From contig NZ_CP108529.1 in NCBI RefSeq assembly GCF_036002945.1, forward strand, positions 3,844,001 through 3,908,000: a DNA stretch of 64,000 nucleotides. The letters are read 5' to 3'. Below are positions 17,707-25,973 of the stretch, one piece after another (within the stretch, counting starts at the first letter, position 1; the number at the start of each line of letters is the position of its first letter). Below the pieces are notes generated by a model. It saw nothing but the letters and a program-made list of their open reading frames with translations, was not told the DNA's origin and searched no databases. A program made the translations under genes and the position numbers. Source of the DNA: Streptomyces sp. NBC_01224 (GTDB lineage Bacteria > Actinomycetota > Actinomycetes > Streptomycetales > Streptomycetaceae).

Positions 17707-18693
17707 GTGAAGGGAACAAATGAACAACGGGCCGGGCTGCTGTCCGGCATCGGCGCCTACGGCCTGTGGGGCATGGTCCCGCTGTTCTGGCCGCTGCTGA
17801 AGCCCGCCGGTGCGATCGAGATCCTCGCCCATCGCATGGTCTGGTCCGTCGGGGTCGTCGGCATCGCACTGCTGGTGCTGCGCCGCTGGTCCTGGATCGG
17901 TGAGCTGATACGGCAGCCGAAGAAGCTCGGCCTGATATCGGTCGCCGCGGCCGTGATCACGGTCAACTGGGGTCTGTACATCTGGTCCGTGAACAACGGC
18001 CATGTCGTCGAGGCCTCGCTCGGCTACTTCATCAATCCGCTGGTCACCATCGCCATGGGCGTTCTGCTTCTCGGCGAACGGCTGCGCCCCGCGCAGTGGG
18101 TGGCGGTCGGCACCGGTGTCGCGGCGGTGCTCGTACTGGCGATCGGCTACGGACGGCCGCCGTGGATCTCATTGACGCTGGCGTTCTCCTTCGCGACATA
18201 CGGCCTGGTGAAGAAGAAGGTCAACATGGGCGGCCTGGAGTCGCTCACCGCCGAGACCGCCGTACTGTTCGTGCCCGCGCTCGGCTACCTGCTGTGGCTG
18301 GGCGCGCAGGGCGATGCGACTTTCACCTCCGAGGGCCTCGGTCATTCGGCGCTGCTGGCCGCGACGGGTGTCGTCACGGCCACGCCGCTCGTCCTTTTCG
18401 GGGCGGCGGCCATCCGCGTACCGCTCTCCACGCTGGGCCTGCTGCAGTATCTGGCGCCGGTCTTCCAGTTCATCCTCGGCATCCTGTACTTCCACGAGGA
18501 GATGCCGCCGGAGCGATGGGCCGGGTTCGCCCTGGTGTGGCTGGCGCTCACCCTGCTGACGTGGGACGCGTTCCGGACGGCACGGCGGACGAGGGCACAG
18601 GCGCAGACTCGTGCGGTGCAGCTGGCGGCGCGACAGACACCGACGGCCGGGGATTCCCCTTCGTCGTCCTCCGCCGCAACCCCAGCGAAGTGA
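17707..18693 (+). CDS. rarD: RarD-type EamA/DMT permease
   Basis: 328 residues with about ten membrane helices in two EamA halves. The opening GLLSGIGAYGLWGMVPLFWPLL and the motif NWGLYIWSVNNGHVVEASLGYFINPL (near 80-105) are typical of RarD, a drug/metabolite-superfamily permease named from a chloramphenicol-sensitivity locus; its real substrate is unknown. GTG at 17707 is preferred because GGGAGGG sits a few bases upstream; GTG at 17692 is an alternative. The last 35 residues are polar and overlap, on the other strand, the remnant of a transporter gene. Confidence 0.85.
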   Translation: MKGTNEQRAGLLSGIGAYGLWGMVPLFWPLLKPAGAIEILAHRMVWSVGVVGIALLVLRRWSWIGELIRQPKKLGLISVAAAVITVNWGLYIWSVNNGHVVEASLGYFINPLVTIAMGVLLLGERLRPAQWVAVGTGVAAVLVLAIGYGRPPWISLTLAFSFATYGLVKKKVNMGGLESLTAETAVLFVPALGYLLWLGAQGDATFTSEGLGHSALLAATGVVTATPLVLFGAAAIRVPLSTLGLLQYLAPVFQFILGILYFHEEMPPERWAGFALVWLALTLLTWDAFRTARRTRAQAQTRAVQLAARQTPTAGDSPSSSSAATPAK

Positions 18694-18802
18694 CCAGCGC
18701 CCCCGCCGCCACCATCACCACCGGGACGACGAGCGCCGCCCGATAGGCCGCCAGGGAGGCTCCGGGCGAGCCGTCCGTACCCGCCGACGCGATCCCGTGC
18801 AC
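18548..18802 (-). pseudogene. C-terminal remnant of an MFS (DHA2-like) transporter
   Basis: On the minus strand, about 18670-18799 reads HGIASAGTDG then a hydrophobic helix ending LVTSLGLRRR, the way EmrB/QacA-like transporters often finish: one last helix and an Arg-rich end. Codon bias fits real coding sequence. The upstream half of any such gene would lie to the right, where another gene now begins, so only about one helix survives. The frame runs on to a stop at 18548 inside rarD. Edges are approximate and the identification rests on about 45 residues. Confidence 0.45.
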
Positions 18803-20339
18803 ACTGATCGTCGGCTCGGGGCCGACCGGCCTGACCCTGGCCTGCGATCTGGCCCGGCGCTCCATCGACGTACGGATCATCGACAAGTCCCCGGACTTTC
18901 CGCGCAGCTCACGGGCCAAGGGCCCCAACCCCCGCTCCCTGGAGGTCCTGGAGGACCTCGGGGTCGTGGACAAGGTCCTGGCCGCGGGCTCGGCGCCGCT
19001 GCCCATGCGCAAGTACCGGAACGGGCTGCCGATCGCCGACACCGACCCGTTCGAGGCATCGCGCCCGACGCCGGACACCCCGTACGACCGGGGGTGGCTG
19101 ATCGCCCAGTGGCGGCTGGAGGAGATCCTGCGGGACCGCCTGGCGGAGTACGGAGTACACGTCGAACTCGGCGCGGAAGCCGATCGGTTGACGGCGGGCT
19201 CCGACTCGGTGACGGTCGGGCTCGCAGACGGCCGGAGCATCGAGGCGCGGTACGTGGTGGGCTGCGACGGCGGCCACAGCCCGGTGCGCAAGTTGCTCGG
19301 CGTCCCATTCGAGGGGAAGACCACCGAGGAACAGATGATGGTCTGCGGGGACGTGGAGGCGGACGGCCCCGACCGCGGCTACTGGCACCAGTGGTTCGAC
19401 GAGGACGGCGCCGTGATGATGTGCCCGATCCCGGGTACGCGGTCGGGCTGGTGGTTCCAGGCGGGGCCGGAGCGGGACCGGGCGGGAGCCCCCGTACCGC
19501 CCTCGCTGGAGAGCTTCCGGCGGCTCTTCGCCAAGCACACCGGACTGCCGGCCACCCATCTGACGCAGGCCACCCTGCTCTCCACGTACCGGGTCAACGA
19601 GCGCATGGCCGACCGCTACCGGGTGGGTCGCGTACTGCTGGCCGGGGACGCCGCGCATGTGCACTCCATCGCGGGTGGACTGGGCATGAACACCGGGATC
19701 CAGGACGCGTTCAACCTGGGCTGGAAGCTCGCCCGGGTCGTCACCGGCCAGGCCGATCCCGGCCTGCTGGACACGTACGAGGAGGAGCGGCTGCCCGTGG
19801 CCTCCTGGGCGCTGGACATCAGTTCCGAGCGGCTGCGGGTCACGCTCGACGCGATCAGGCAGCCGGGCGGCGGCCTGGACTCGGCGGTCACCGGGGAGAC
19901 CACGGGCCTCGGCCTGGGCTACCGCTGGAGCTCACTCTCCCCCGCAGGCTCCACCGCCCGCCTGCGCGCGGGCGACCGCGCCCCGGACGCCCCCTGCCGC
20001 GATGCCGGGACGGGCGCACCGACCCGGCTGTTCGAGGCGTTCGCCGGACCGCACTTCACCCTGCTGGGCTTCGGCCCGGCCACAACGGACGCGCTGCGGG
20101 CGACGGAAACGACGTACGGCGACGCGGTGCGGGCGTACGGGGTGGACGCGGAAGCACGGCACGGCCTGACCGACGACGCAGGCCACGCCCGCTCGGCGTA
20201 CGGCATCGAAACGGGCGCCGACGCTCTCGTCCTGGTCCGCCCGGACAACCACGTGGGGCTGATCGCGCCGGCCGACGACGGCCGGGCTGTCATCGACTAT
20301 CTGGACCACCTGAGCGGTACGGCATTCAGGCGGCTTTGA
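18801..20339 (+). pseudogene. FAD-dependent aromatic monooxygenase lacking its start codon
   Basis: From 18801 the frame encodes a complete-looking class A flavin monooxygenase: TLIVGSGPTGLTLACDLARR (FAD dinucleotide motif), the central substrate domain, the second FAD motif GRVLLAGDAAHVHSIAGGLG, and a thioredoxin-like C-terminal domain. The reading frame is open upstream only to a TAG at 18744, and no ATG, GTG or TTG lies in frame between that stop and the FAD motif. A start at GTG 18966 would delete the FAD-binding site. About 5-10 N-terminal residues and the promoter seem to be lost, so I call it a pseudogene, though the rest is unbroken and the decay must be recent. Confidence 0.72.
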
Positions 20340-20374
20340 GCGCGTCACGGCGGGCAATCCCAGAACTACCACAT

Positions 20375-20402
20375 GCTCATATTTTCCTGACATGTTATGA
20401 GC
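20375..20402. promoter_or_regulatory. AT-rich inverted repeat over the start of a small gene
   Basis: GCTCATA (20375-20381) and TATGAGC (20396-20402) are perfect inverted repeats; the ATG of the next gene lies inside the right arm. The 28 bp between arms and flanks are much AT-richer than the surroundings. It could be an operator or a hairpin hiding the start codon. Confidence 0.45.
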
Positions 20403-20699
20403 CGATTTACGCGCACGTCCGGGAACTCCCGCGTGCTTCTGCGCACCGCCACCGCGGCCCTGTCCACGCTGTCCTTCCTCGTCTGCGGAACCTCGCCCAC
20501 CACGCACACGGACGACGGCGTGGAGCAGGTCCACCCGTCCGGCCCCGATTCCCTGCGCTCCGGTGCGACGGCTGACGCCCGCCGCACCGATCGCACGATC
20601 GCCACGCACCGCGTCCACGCCATCGAGGAGTACCTGGAGAAACACTTCCCCGGCACTGTCGTCCACGGCCTCACGATCAAGCCCAAGAGCGCAGCATGA
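20397..20699 (+). CDS. Small predicted exported protein of unknown function
   Basis: 100 residues; not recognised. It starts with basic residues followed by a hydrophobic stretch (TAALSTLSFLVCGTS, about 19-33) that looks like a signal peptide, with a Cys that nearly fits a lipobox but has Val at -1. The mature part is polar, ending in a segment with HAIEEYLEKHFPGTVVHGL. Third-position GC bias supports coding. It follows the broken monooxygenase by 57 bp and converges on the response regulator gene at 20854. No partner or domain points to a function. Confidence 0.55.
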   Translation: MSRFTRTSGNSRVLLRTATAALSTLSFLVCGTSPTTHTDDGVEQVHPSGPDSLRSGATADARRTDRTIATHRVHAIEEYLEKHFPGTVVHGLTIKPKSAA

Positions 20700-20853
20700 C
20701 GGCGTAGCGGTGGGGGCCCCCTGCCCGGCTGCGCCCGGCGATTGTGTGATGGTGCCAGGGCGTGGCGGAACATGGCGAGGCGTCAGCACTTCGCCTGGCC
20801 CGGGGCCCCCGTCCGCACTCCGACGGCTGACGAGGCAGGCCCGGCCCACGCCC

Positions 20854-21561
20854 TCAGGAACCGAGCGGTGGTCGTGCCACCGTGACCAGGCCGCTCTCGT
20901 ACGCGACGATCACCAATTGGGCGCGATCGCGGGCGGCGAGCTTGGTGAGCAGATGGCTGACGTGGGTCTTCACGGTGGCAATGCCGAGATACAGCCGTTC
21001 GGCGATCTCGGTGTTGGACAGACCGCAGGCGATGAGGGTGAGGACTTCGCGTTCGCGCTCGGTCACGCCGTCCAGGGTGCGACGCAGCGGTCGCGAGGGC
21101 TCCGGGCGGCGGACGAACTCCGCGATCAGGCGTCGCGTCACGGCCGGTGCCAGCAGCGCCTCGCCGGCGGCGATGACCCGTATCGCCGCGAGCAGCTCGC
21201 CGGGCGGCGTGTCCTTGAGCAGGAAGCCGCTGGCGCCGGCTCGCAGCGCGGCGTAGACGTACTCGTCCAGGTCGAACATCGTCAGGATCAGCACCTTGAC
21301 GTTCGCGGTCGCGGGAGAGCCGCAGATCCGCCGGGTCGCCTCGATGCCATCCATCCCGGGCATCCGCACGTCCATCAGGACCACGTCCGGCGGATCCTGC
21401 TCGGCAAACCGCACCGCCTCCGTCCCGGTCGCCGCCTCCGACGTGGTCACCAGGCCGGGCTCGGCATCGACGAGAACTCGCAGACTGCCGCGCAGCAGCG
21501 CCTGGTCGTCCGCGATCAGGACCCGGACCGGGTTAGCGGGCGGATCGGCGGGCCGGATCAT
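20854..21561 (-). CDS. LuxR/NarL-family response regulator
   Basis: 235 residues: receiver domain (about 12-130) with Asp18-Asp19, phosphoacceptor Asp64 in VVLMDVRMPGMDG and Lys in LLKDTPPGEL, then a LuxR-type DNA-binding domain (VTEREREVLTLIACGLSNTE and VKTHVSHLLTKL). The start codon overlaps the stop of the kinase gene by 4 bp (ATGA), so the pair is co-translated. The probable target is the divergent ABC exporter at 22940, whose promoter region carries a 20-bp palindrome. Confidence 0.92.
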   Translation of the reverse strand: MIRPADPPANPVRVLIADDQALLRGSLRVLVDAEPGLVTTSEAATGTEAVRFAEQDPPDVVLMDVRMPGMDGIEATRRICGSPATANVKVLILTMFDLDEYVYAALRAGASGFLLKDTPPGELLAAIRVIAAGEALLAPAVTRRLIAEFVRRPEPSRPLRRTLDGVTEREREVLTLIACGLSNTEIAERLYLGIATVKTHVSHLLTKLAARDRAQLVIVAYESGLVTVARPPLGS

Positions 21562-22760
21562 TCGTCCTCCTGGTACGGCAGGGACACGTGCACCGCGAAG
21601 CCTCCCTCCGGACGCGGTCCGGCGGTGAAAGTGCCGCCGTACACGGCGACGCGTTCGCGCATGCCGACGATGCCATGACCGCCGGGTGTCGTCGCGAGGG
21701 TCGCCCGGTCACCTCCATCGTCGATGACGGCGAGCCGGACGTCGTGGCCGTTCGCATCGACCACCACCCGGCAGCGGGTTGCCGGGCCGGCATGCTTGGC
21801 AACGTTGGTGAGCGCCTCCTGCACGATCCGGTAGACGGCCAGCGCGACTCCGCCGGGCAGGCTTTCGACACCGCGCATGGTCAGCTGCGCGCCGACCTGC
21901 CCGACGAGCTCGGGGAGAGCAACGGCGCTGGGAACCGGGCCAAGAGCCGCCGCCTGCCGCTCGTCTTCGGAGGTGCGCAGCACACCGAGCATCCGGCGCA
22001 TGTCGTTCAGCGCGGTGCGACTCGTGCGCTCGATGACCTGCAGCGCGTCGTACGCCTCTTGCGGCCTGATGTGCAGCACGTGGTTGGCAACACCGGCTTT
22101 GACCGCGATCAGGCCCATGCTGTGCGTGACGACGTCATGCAGTTCGCGGGCGATCCGCAGGCGTTCCTCCGTGACGGCCCGCTGCGCGAGCTGCTCGGCC
22201 GCCCGGACGGCGAATGCGCGCCTCTGCCGCGCGGCGCGCCCCAGCTCCCAGGCGCCGAGCAGTGCGGCAAAGCCGAGCAACAGCAGACCCGGGCCGTCGC
22301 GCCACCAGTACGCTTCGCCGGCACGCGCCACTCCGACAGCGCCGGCCGCGGTCAGCACAGCGATCGTCAGGCCGGGCAACCATCGTTGCCACCACCAGCG
22401 CAACGGCACCATGACGGCGACGGTGTAGATGGCGAACGCCGCCGACAGGAACGGGTCCCACGCCCCGTCCCGTACGACGGCCACGACGGTCACCGCCAGC
22501 ACGACAACGAACACGGGCAACGGCCAGATCCGCCGTACGGCGACAGGCGCGGTGGCCGCGGCTATGAGCACGAGTCGCTCCCACGGCACCGGGGCCGGGG
22601 GCGGCGGCGCGGACGACGACGAGATGGCCGTCGGCCCGGTCAACAGCAACGCGACCGCGTAGACGAGCACGAACACGCAGTCCAGGGCCATGAGTTGGCG
22701 TCGGCTCAGCCGCCGGGCCAGGATCGGATGGTCGGGGTCCACCGCAGTACCTGCTTGCAC
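21558..22760 (-). CDS. Sensor histidine kinase, DesK/NarL-partner type
   Basis: 400 residues. About five hydrophobic segments between residues 25 and 175 form the sensor; HisKA_3 follows with phosphoacceptor His208 in RIARELHDVVTHSMGLIAVKAG, then an ATPase domain with VQEALTNVAKHAG and the DDGGDR and GGHGIVGMRERV loops. Bacterial kinases of this build commonly sense membrane or envelope stress and control a neighbouring ABC exporter. GTG start at 22760; GTG at 22742 is an alternative. Confidence 0.9.
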   Translation of the reverse strand: MQAGTAVDPDHPILARRLSRRQLMALDCVFVLVYAVALLLTGPTAISSSSAPPPPAPVPWERLVLIAAATAPVAVRRIWPLPVFVVVLAVTVVAVVRDGAWDPFLSAAFAIYTVAVMVPLRWWWQRWLPGLTIAVLTAAGAVGVARAGEAYWWRDGPGLLLLGFAALLGAWELGRAARQRRAFAVRAAEQLAQRAVTEERLRIARELHDVVTHSMGLIAVKAGVANHVLHIRPQEAYDALQVIERTSRTALNDMRRMLGVLRTSEDERQAAALGPVPSAVALPELVGQVGAQLTMRGVESLPGGVALAVYRIVQEALTNVAKHAGPATRCRVVVDANGHDVRLAVIDDGGDRATLATTPGGHGIVGMRERVAVYGGTFTAGPRPEGGFAVHVSLPYQEDE

Positions 22761-22859
22761 CGCTCGACCCTACCCAGGCGTACGGCGCTCCACTTCCGTC
22801 CAGGGGTTGTCGCAGCCGCTCCTCCTGCAGTCGGATGCGCGGCCGCGCGTGACGGTCAG

Positions 22860-22879
22860 CCTCCACCCGCGGGTGGAGG
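22860..22879. promoter_or_regulatory. 20-bp perfect palindrome upstream of the ABC exporter
   Basis: CCTCCACCCGCGGGTGGAGG is an exact palindrome, flanked on both sides by GTCAGC (22855-22860 and 22887-22892). It sits 61 bp before the ABC ATPase start, in the divergent gap with the two-component genes, and is a good candidate binding site for the response regulator. Confidence 0.6.
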
Positions 22880-22939
22880 AAGGACAGTCAGCCCCGAGCC
22901 GGATGCGGCGGGCGCCTCGCGTCGCGGACCATCACCGGC

Positions 22940-23860
22940 ATGATCGAAGTAACCGACCTGACCAAGCGCTACGGGAGAACCACCGCTGTGGAGGGGCTTA
23001 CCTTCCAGGTACGGCCCGGCCGGGTGACCGGATTCCTGGGCCCCAACGGCGCCGGGAAGTCCACCACGATGCGCATGATGCTGGGCCTGGACCGGCCGAC
23101 GACCGGCGAGGTACGCATCGACGGCGCACCGTACCAGCGGCTTCACGACCCGCTGCGTACGGTGGGTGCGCTGCTCGACGCCAAGGCGGTGCACCCTGGC
23201 CGAACCGCGCTGAACCATCTGCGGTGCCTGGCCCGCAGCAACGGGATCCCGCCACGTCGCGTCCATGAGGTGGTCGAGCTGACCGGCCTGCGGAGCGCCG
23301 CGCGCCGTCGAGCGAGGACGTTCTCGCTGGGTATGAGTCAGCGGCTGGGAATCGCCGCGGCGTTGCTCGGCGACCCCGCCGTCCTGGTGCTGGACGAGCC
23401 TGTCAACGGGCTCGACCCGGAAGGCGTCCTGTGGATCCGGCAGCTCATGCGGGACCTGGCGGCACAAGGACGCACCGTCCTGGTGTCCAGCCACCTGATG
23501 AGCGAGGCGGCGCTCACCGTGGACCACCTCATCGTCGTCGGCCGCGGTCGGCTCCTCGCGGACACCAGCATGACCGCGTTCATCGACAGGCACACGGACG
23601 CGGGTGTGCAGGTGCGCACGCCTGAACCGCAGCGGCTGCGAGAAGTGCTGGCCGGCGCAGGAATCACGGTCACCGACTGCGCCGACGGCAGCCTGAATGT
23701 GGCCGCCGCCGCGGAGCGGATCGGCGAACTTGTCGCAGCGCACGCGGTGACGGTGCACGAGGTGACGCGGAGTACCGCGTCTCTCGAAGAGGCGTTCATG
23801 CGGCTGACCGCCGACACGGTCGAATACCGGGCAGAACTGCCGGGAGGAACACCCCGATGA
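22940..23860 (+). CDS. ABC exporter ATP-binding protein
   Basis: 306 residues. Walker A FLGPNGAGKST (near 38), signature FSLGMSQRLG (near 130), Walker B VLVLDEPVNGLDPEG (near 150) and switch His in LVSSHLMSE. About 80 C-terminal residues form the extra domain of the bacitracin/antibiotic-export (BcrA-like) group. Overlaps the permease gene by 4 bp (ATGA). With the divergent two-component system it resembles envelope-stress detoxification modules; no substrate can be named. Confidence 0.92.
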   Translation: MIEVTDLTKRYGRTTAVEGLTFQVRPGRVTGFLGPNGAGKSTTMRMMLGLDRPTTGEVRIDGAPYQRLHDPLRTVGALLDAKAVHPGRTALNHLRCLARSNGIPPRRVHEVVELTGLRSAARRRARTFSLGMSQRLGIAAALLGDPAVLVLDEPVNGLDPEGVLWIRQLMRDLAAQGRTVLVSSHLMSEAALTVDHLIVVGRGRLLADTSMTAFIDRHTDAGVQVRTPEPQRLREVLAGAGITVTDCADGSLNVAAAAERIGELVAAHAVTVHEVTRSTASLEEAFMRLTADTVEYRAELPGGTPR

Positions 23861-24630
23861 CCAGCAATTCGCCCCGAGCGGTTCTCGCCTCCGAATGGAC
23901 CAAGGCGTGGACCGTACGCTCGACCAGCCTCAACCTGCTGCTGGCCTTCGCGCTCAGCACCGGCCTCGGCACCCTCATCGCGCTCAACTGGCGCAGCAAC
24001 ATCGAGCACGTCGTCAACTTCGATCCACTGGTTGCCGGCCTGTACAGCGTGCCCCTCGGACAGCTCGCCCTCGTTGTGTTCGGCGTCCTGCTCGTCGGCT
24101 CCGAGTACTCATCCGGATCGATCCGGGCGTCGCTGTCCGCGGTGCCCCAGCGTGGTCTGCTCTACGGCGGCAAGGTGCTGGTCGGCACGCTGGCCGCCCT
24201 CGTCGGCTCGACGGTCACCGTCATCGTCACGTTCGCCGGGGCGCAGGCGGCCCTCGGCCCGTACGGCACCACACTCACTGCGGACGGGATCCCGACCGCC
24301 CTTGCCGGCGCCATTGCCTACCTGACGTTGATCTGCACCTTCTCCATGGGAATCGCGACCATCGTGCGCAGCTCGGCAATCTCGCTGGGCGTCCTGCTCC
24401 CGATGTTGTTCCTCGGCGCCCAAGGACTCGGCAACGTCCCCGTCCTGAAGCCCGTCCTGCAGTACCTGCCCGACCAGGCCGGCCTGGAACTGATGCGCAT
24501 TGCCGGACCGCCCGGCGACGGACGATTCGGCCCCGACTACGGCCCCGGGACGGCTCTCGTCATCCTGCTGGCCTGGACTGCCGCCGCTCTGACAGGCGGC
24601 TACCTGGTCCTGCGCCGGCGTGACGCCTGA
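23857..24630 (+). CDS. ABC-2 type exporter permease
   Basis: 257 residues with about six membrane helices and the SEYSSGSIRASLSAVPQRG segment typical of ABC-2 permeases that pair with BcrA-like ATPases. It forms the membrane channel of the exporter with the preceding gene. It ends with an RRRDA cytosolic tail, 69 bp before the convergent CGNR gene. Confidence 0.9.
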   Translation: MTSNSPRAVLASEWTKAWTVRSTSLNLLLAFALSTGLGTLIALNWRSNIEHVVNFDPLVAGLYSVPLGQLALVVFGVLLVGSEYSSGSIRASLSAVPQRGLLYGGKVLVGTLAALVGSTVTVIVTFAGAQAALGPYGTTLTADGIPTALAGAIAYLTLICTFSMGIATIVRSSAISLGVLLPMLFLGAQGLGNVPVLKPVLQYLPDQAGLELMRIAGPPGDGRFGPDYGPGTALVILLAWTAAALTGGYLVLRRRDA

Positions 24631-24699
24631 CGCATGGTCCCGTATGGTCCGCGACCGCCATGGGCGGCCGCAGGACAGCCAAGGCGTTGGCATGAATCC

Positions 24700-25311
24700 T
24701 CAGTCGGTCGTGGTGTGCCGGGCGCGGTGGGCCCGTACCTTGTGGAGGTTTCCGCAGCGCTCCATCGCACACCACCGCCGCCTGCCCGGCCGTGAGGTGT
24801 CGACGAAGAGCAACTTGCAGTTGTCGGAGCCGCATTCACGGATGCGGTCGGCGTACGGGCCGGTGAACAGCTCCACCGCATCACGGGCGACGGTCGACAG
24901 AAGGGCCGTTCCCGTGGCATCCGGGCCCCAGGCGAGGGTGCCGGAGTCCACGGCGAGACGAGGGACGAGCGGGGGCTCGGCCGCCGCAGCGTTCACCGTG
25001 GTGAGTTCCGCCGGGTCGAAGGGGCGGCCGTGTGCGCGAGCGAGGGCCAGGTTCCAGAGGGCGGCGCGCAACTCGTGGGCCCGCCGAAGCTCCTGCGTAC
25101 TCACCGAAAGGGACAGGCCGTCCGGCAGCCGGCTCTCGCCTGCCCATCGCACCAGGTCGGCGGGGGTGTGCAGCACCTCGTACGCCGCGTACCGCGCATA
25201 TCCGCCGGTGGGTAGCAACTCCAGGCACAGGGCACCGGGATCGAAGCGATAGGGGCGGCCTTCCCGTGGGCGGAGGGTCAGCCCCGGCGCACCCATTGCC
25301 GACTCGGTCAT
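24700..25311 (-). CDS. CGNR zinc-finger transcriptional regulator
   Basis: 203 residues. The C-terminal CGNR zinc finger is complete: CGSDNCKLLFVDTSRPGRRR, then CAMERCGN with KVRAHR. The N-terminal part is the stress-induced ligand-binding-like domain that usually accompanies it. I chose ATG 25311, because a TATAGT just upstream on this strand would give a nearly leaderless message; in-frame codons to 25359 would run into the divergent VOC gene. It may regulate that neighbour (inference from the shared promoter). Confidence 0.85.
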   Translation of the reverse strand: MTESAMGAPGLTLRPREGRPYRFDPGALCLELLPTGGYARYAAYEVLHTPADLVRWAGESRLPDGLSLSVSTQELRRAHELRAALWNLALARAHGRPFDPAELTTVNAAAAEPPLVPRLAVDSGTLAWGPDATGTALLSTVARDAVELFTGPYADRIRECGSDNCKLLFVDTSRPGRRRWCAMERCGNLHKVRAHRARHTTTD

Positions 25312-25325
25312 GTAACCACTATAAA
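25296..25325. promoter_or_regulatory. Compact bidirectional promoter between CGNR and VOC genes
   Basis: Only 22 bp separate the two start codons. On the plus strand TTGCCG (25296-25301), an 18-base spacer and TATAAA (25320-25325) predict transcription starting at or next to the VOC ATG at 25334. On the minus strand TATAGT overlaps the same bases, a few bases before the CGNR ATG. Both messages would be leaderless or nearly so. Confidence 0.55.
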
Positions 25326-25333
25326 CGGTTTCC

Positions 25334-25783
25334 ATGACCCTGAACTGGAAGCTCGTCATCGACTCGGCCGACCCGCACGCCCAGGCCGCCTTCTGGGGCG
25401 AGGCCCTCGGCTACCTGGTCGAGGACAACAGCGCACTGGTCGAGCGGGTCCTCGGCCTCGGCGCGGCGCCGGAAGAGGCGACGGTCCTGGTCGACGGCCG
25501 CCGCGCCTGGCGCGACCTCGTGGCCGTCCGGCACCCGGACGATCCGTACGAGAAGGAGAACGGAATCGGCCTCGGGCGACGGCTCCTGTTCCAGCGCGTA
25601 CCGGAGGCCAAGACCGTGAAGAACCGGCTCCACCTCGACGTGCACGCGGGCCCGGAGCGACGCGAGGCAGAAGTGACACGGCTGGAGGGTCTGGGCGCGA
25701 GGGTGCTCCGCAGGGTCGAGGAACCGGGCGGCACGTGGACCGTCCTCGCCGATCCCGAGGGCAACGAGTTCTGCGTGCAATAG
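25334..25783 (+). CDS. VOC-family (glyoxalase-fold) protein
   Basis: 149 residues with the two beta-alpha-beta-beta-beta modules of the vicinal oxygen chelate fold: WKLVIDSADPHAQAAFWGEALGY at the N terminus and HLDVHAGPERREAEVTRLEGLGA then WTVLADPEGNEFCV in the second half. Such small proteins include antibiotic-binding and isomerase-like members; the metal ligands cannot be assigned with confidence and no substrate is evident. No ribosome-binding site precedes the ATG, which fits a leaderless message. Confidence 0.82.
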   Translation: MTLNWKLVIDSADPHAQAAFWGEALGYLVEDNSALVERVLGLGAAPEEATVLVDGRRAWRDLVAVRHPDDPYEKENGIGLGRRLLFQRVPEAKTVKNRLHLDVHAGPERREAEVTRLEGLGARVLRRVEEPGGTWTVLADPEGNEFCVQ

Positions 25784-25973
25784 CCTCGGACGGTCCTGGT
25801 GCGGGGTTGTTCATTGCTGCCGCGCGCCGGGATCGCTCCTGCGCCGGGCGCGGGAGGCCGGGCACGGCGGGCAGCTGCGCGGCGTGGATCCCGCGGCCGA
25901 CCGCCGCCCGCTGACCGACACGAGCCCGGAGATCATCATGCCCGCACGGAGGGCGTGGGGAGATCCTCGATTC

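Noticed and set aside
18548..19324. A single 258-codon minus-strand gene
   Set aside because: Only the part left of about 18800 resembles a protein family; the rest is the complement of the monooxygenase.
24631..24699. Terminator between the ABC permease and CGNR genes
   Set aside because: No stem longer than a few base pairs was found.
25784..25973. Short gene between the VOC and reductase-hemerythrin genes
   Set aside because: Possible frames are Arg/Pro-rich shadows without a ribosome-binding site or recognisable domain.
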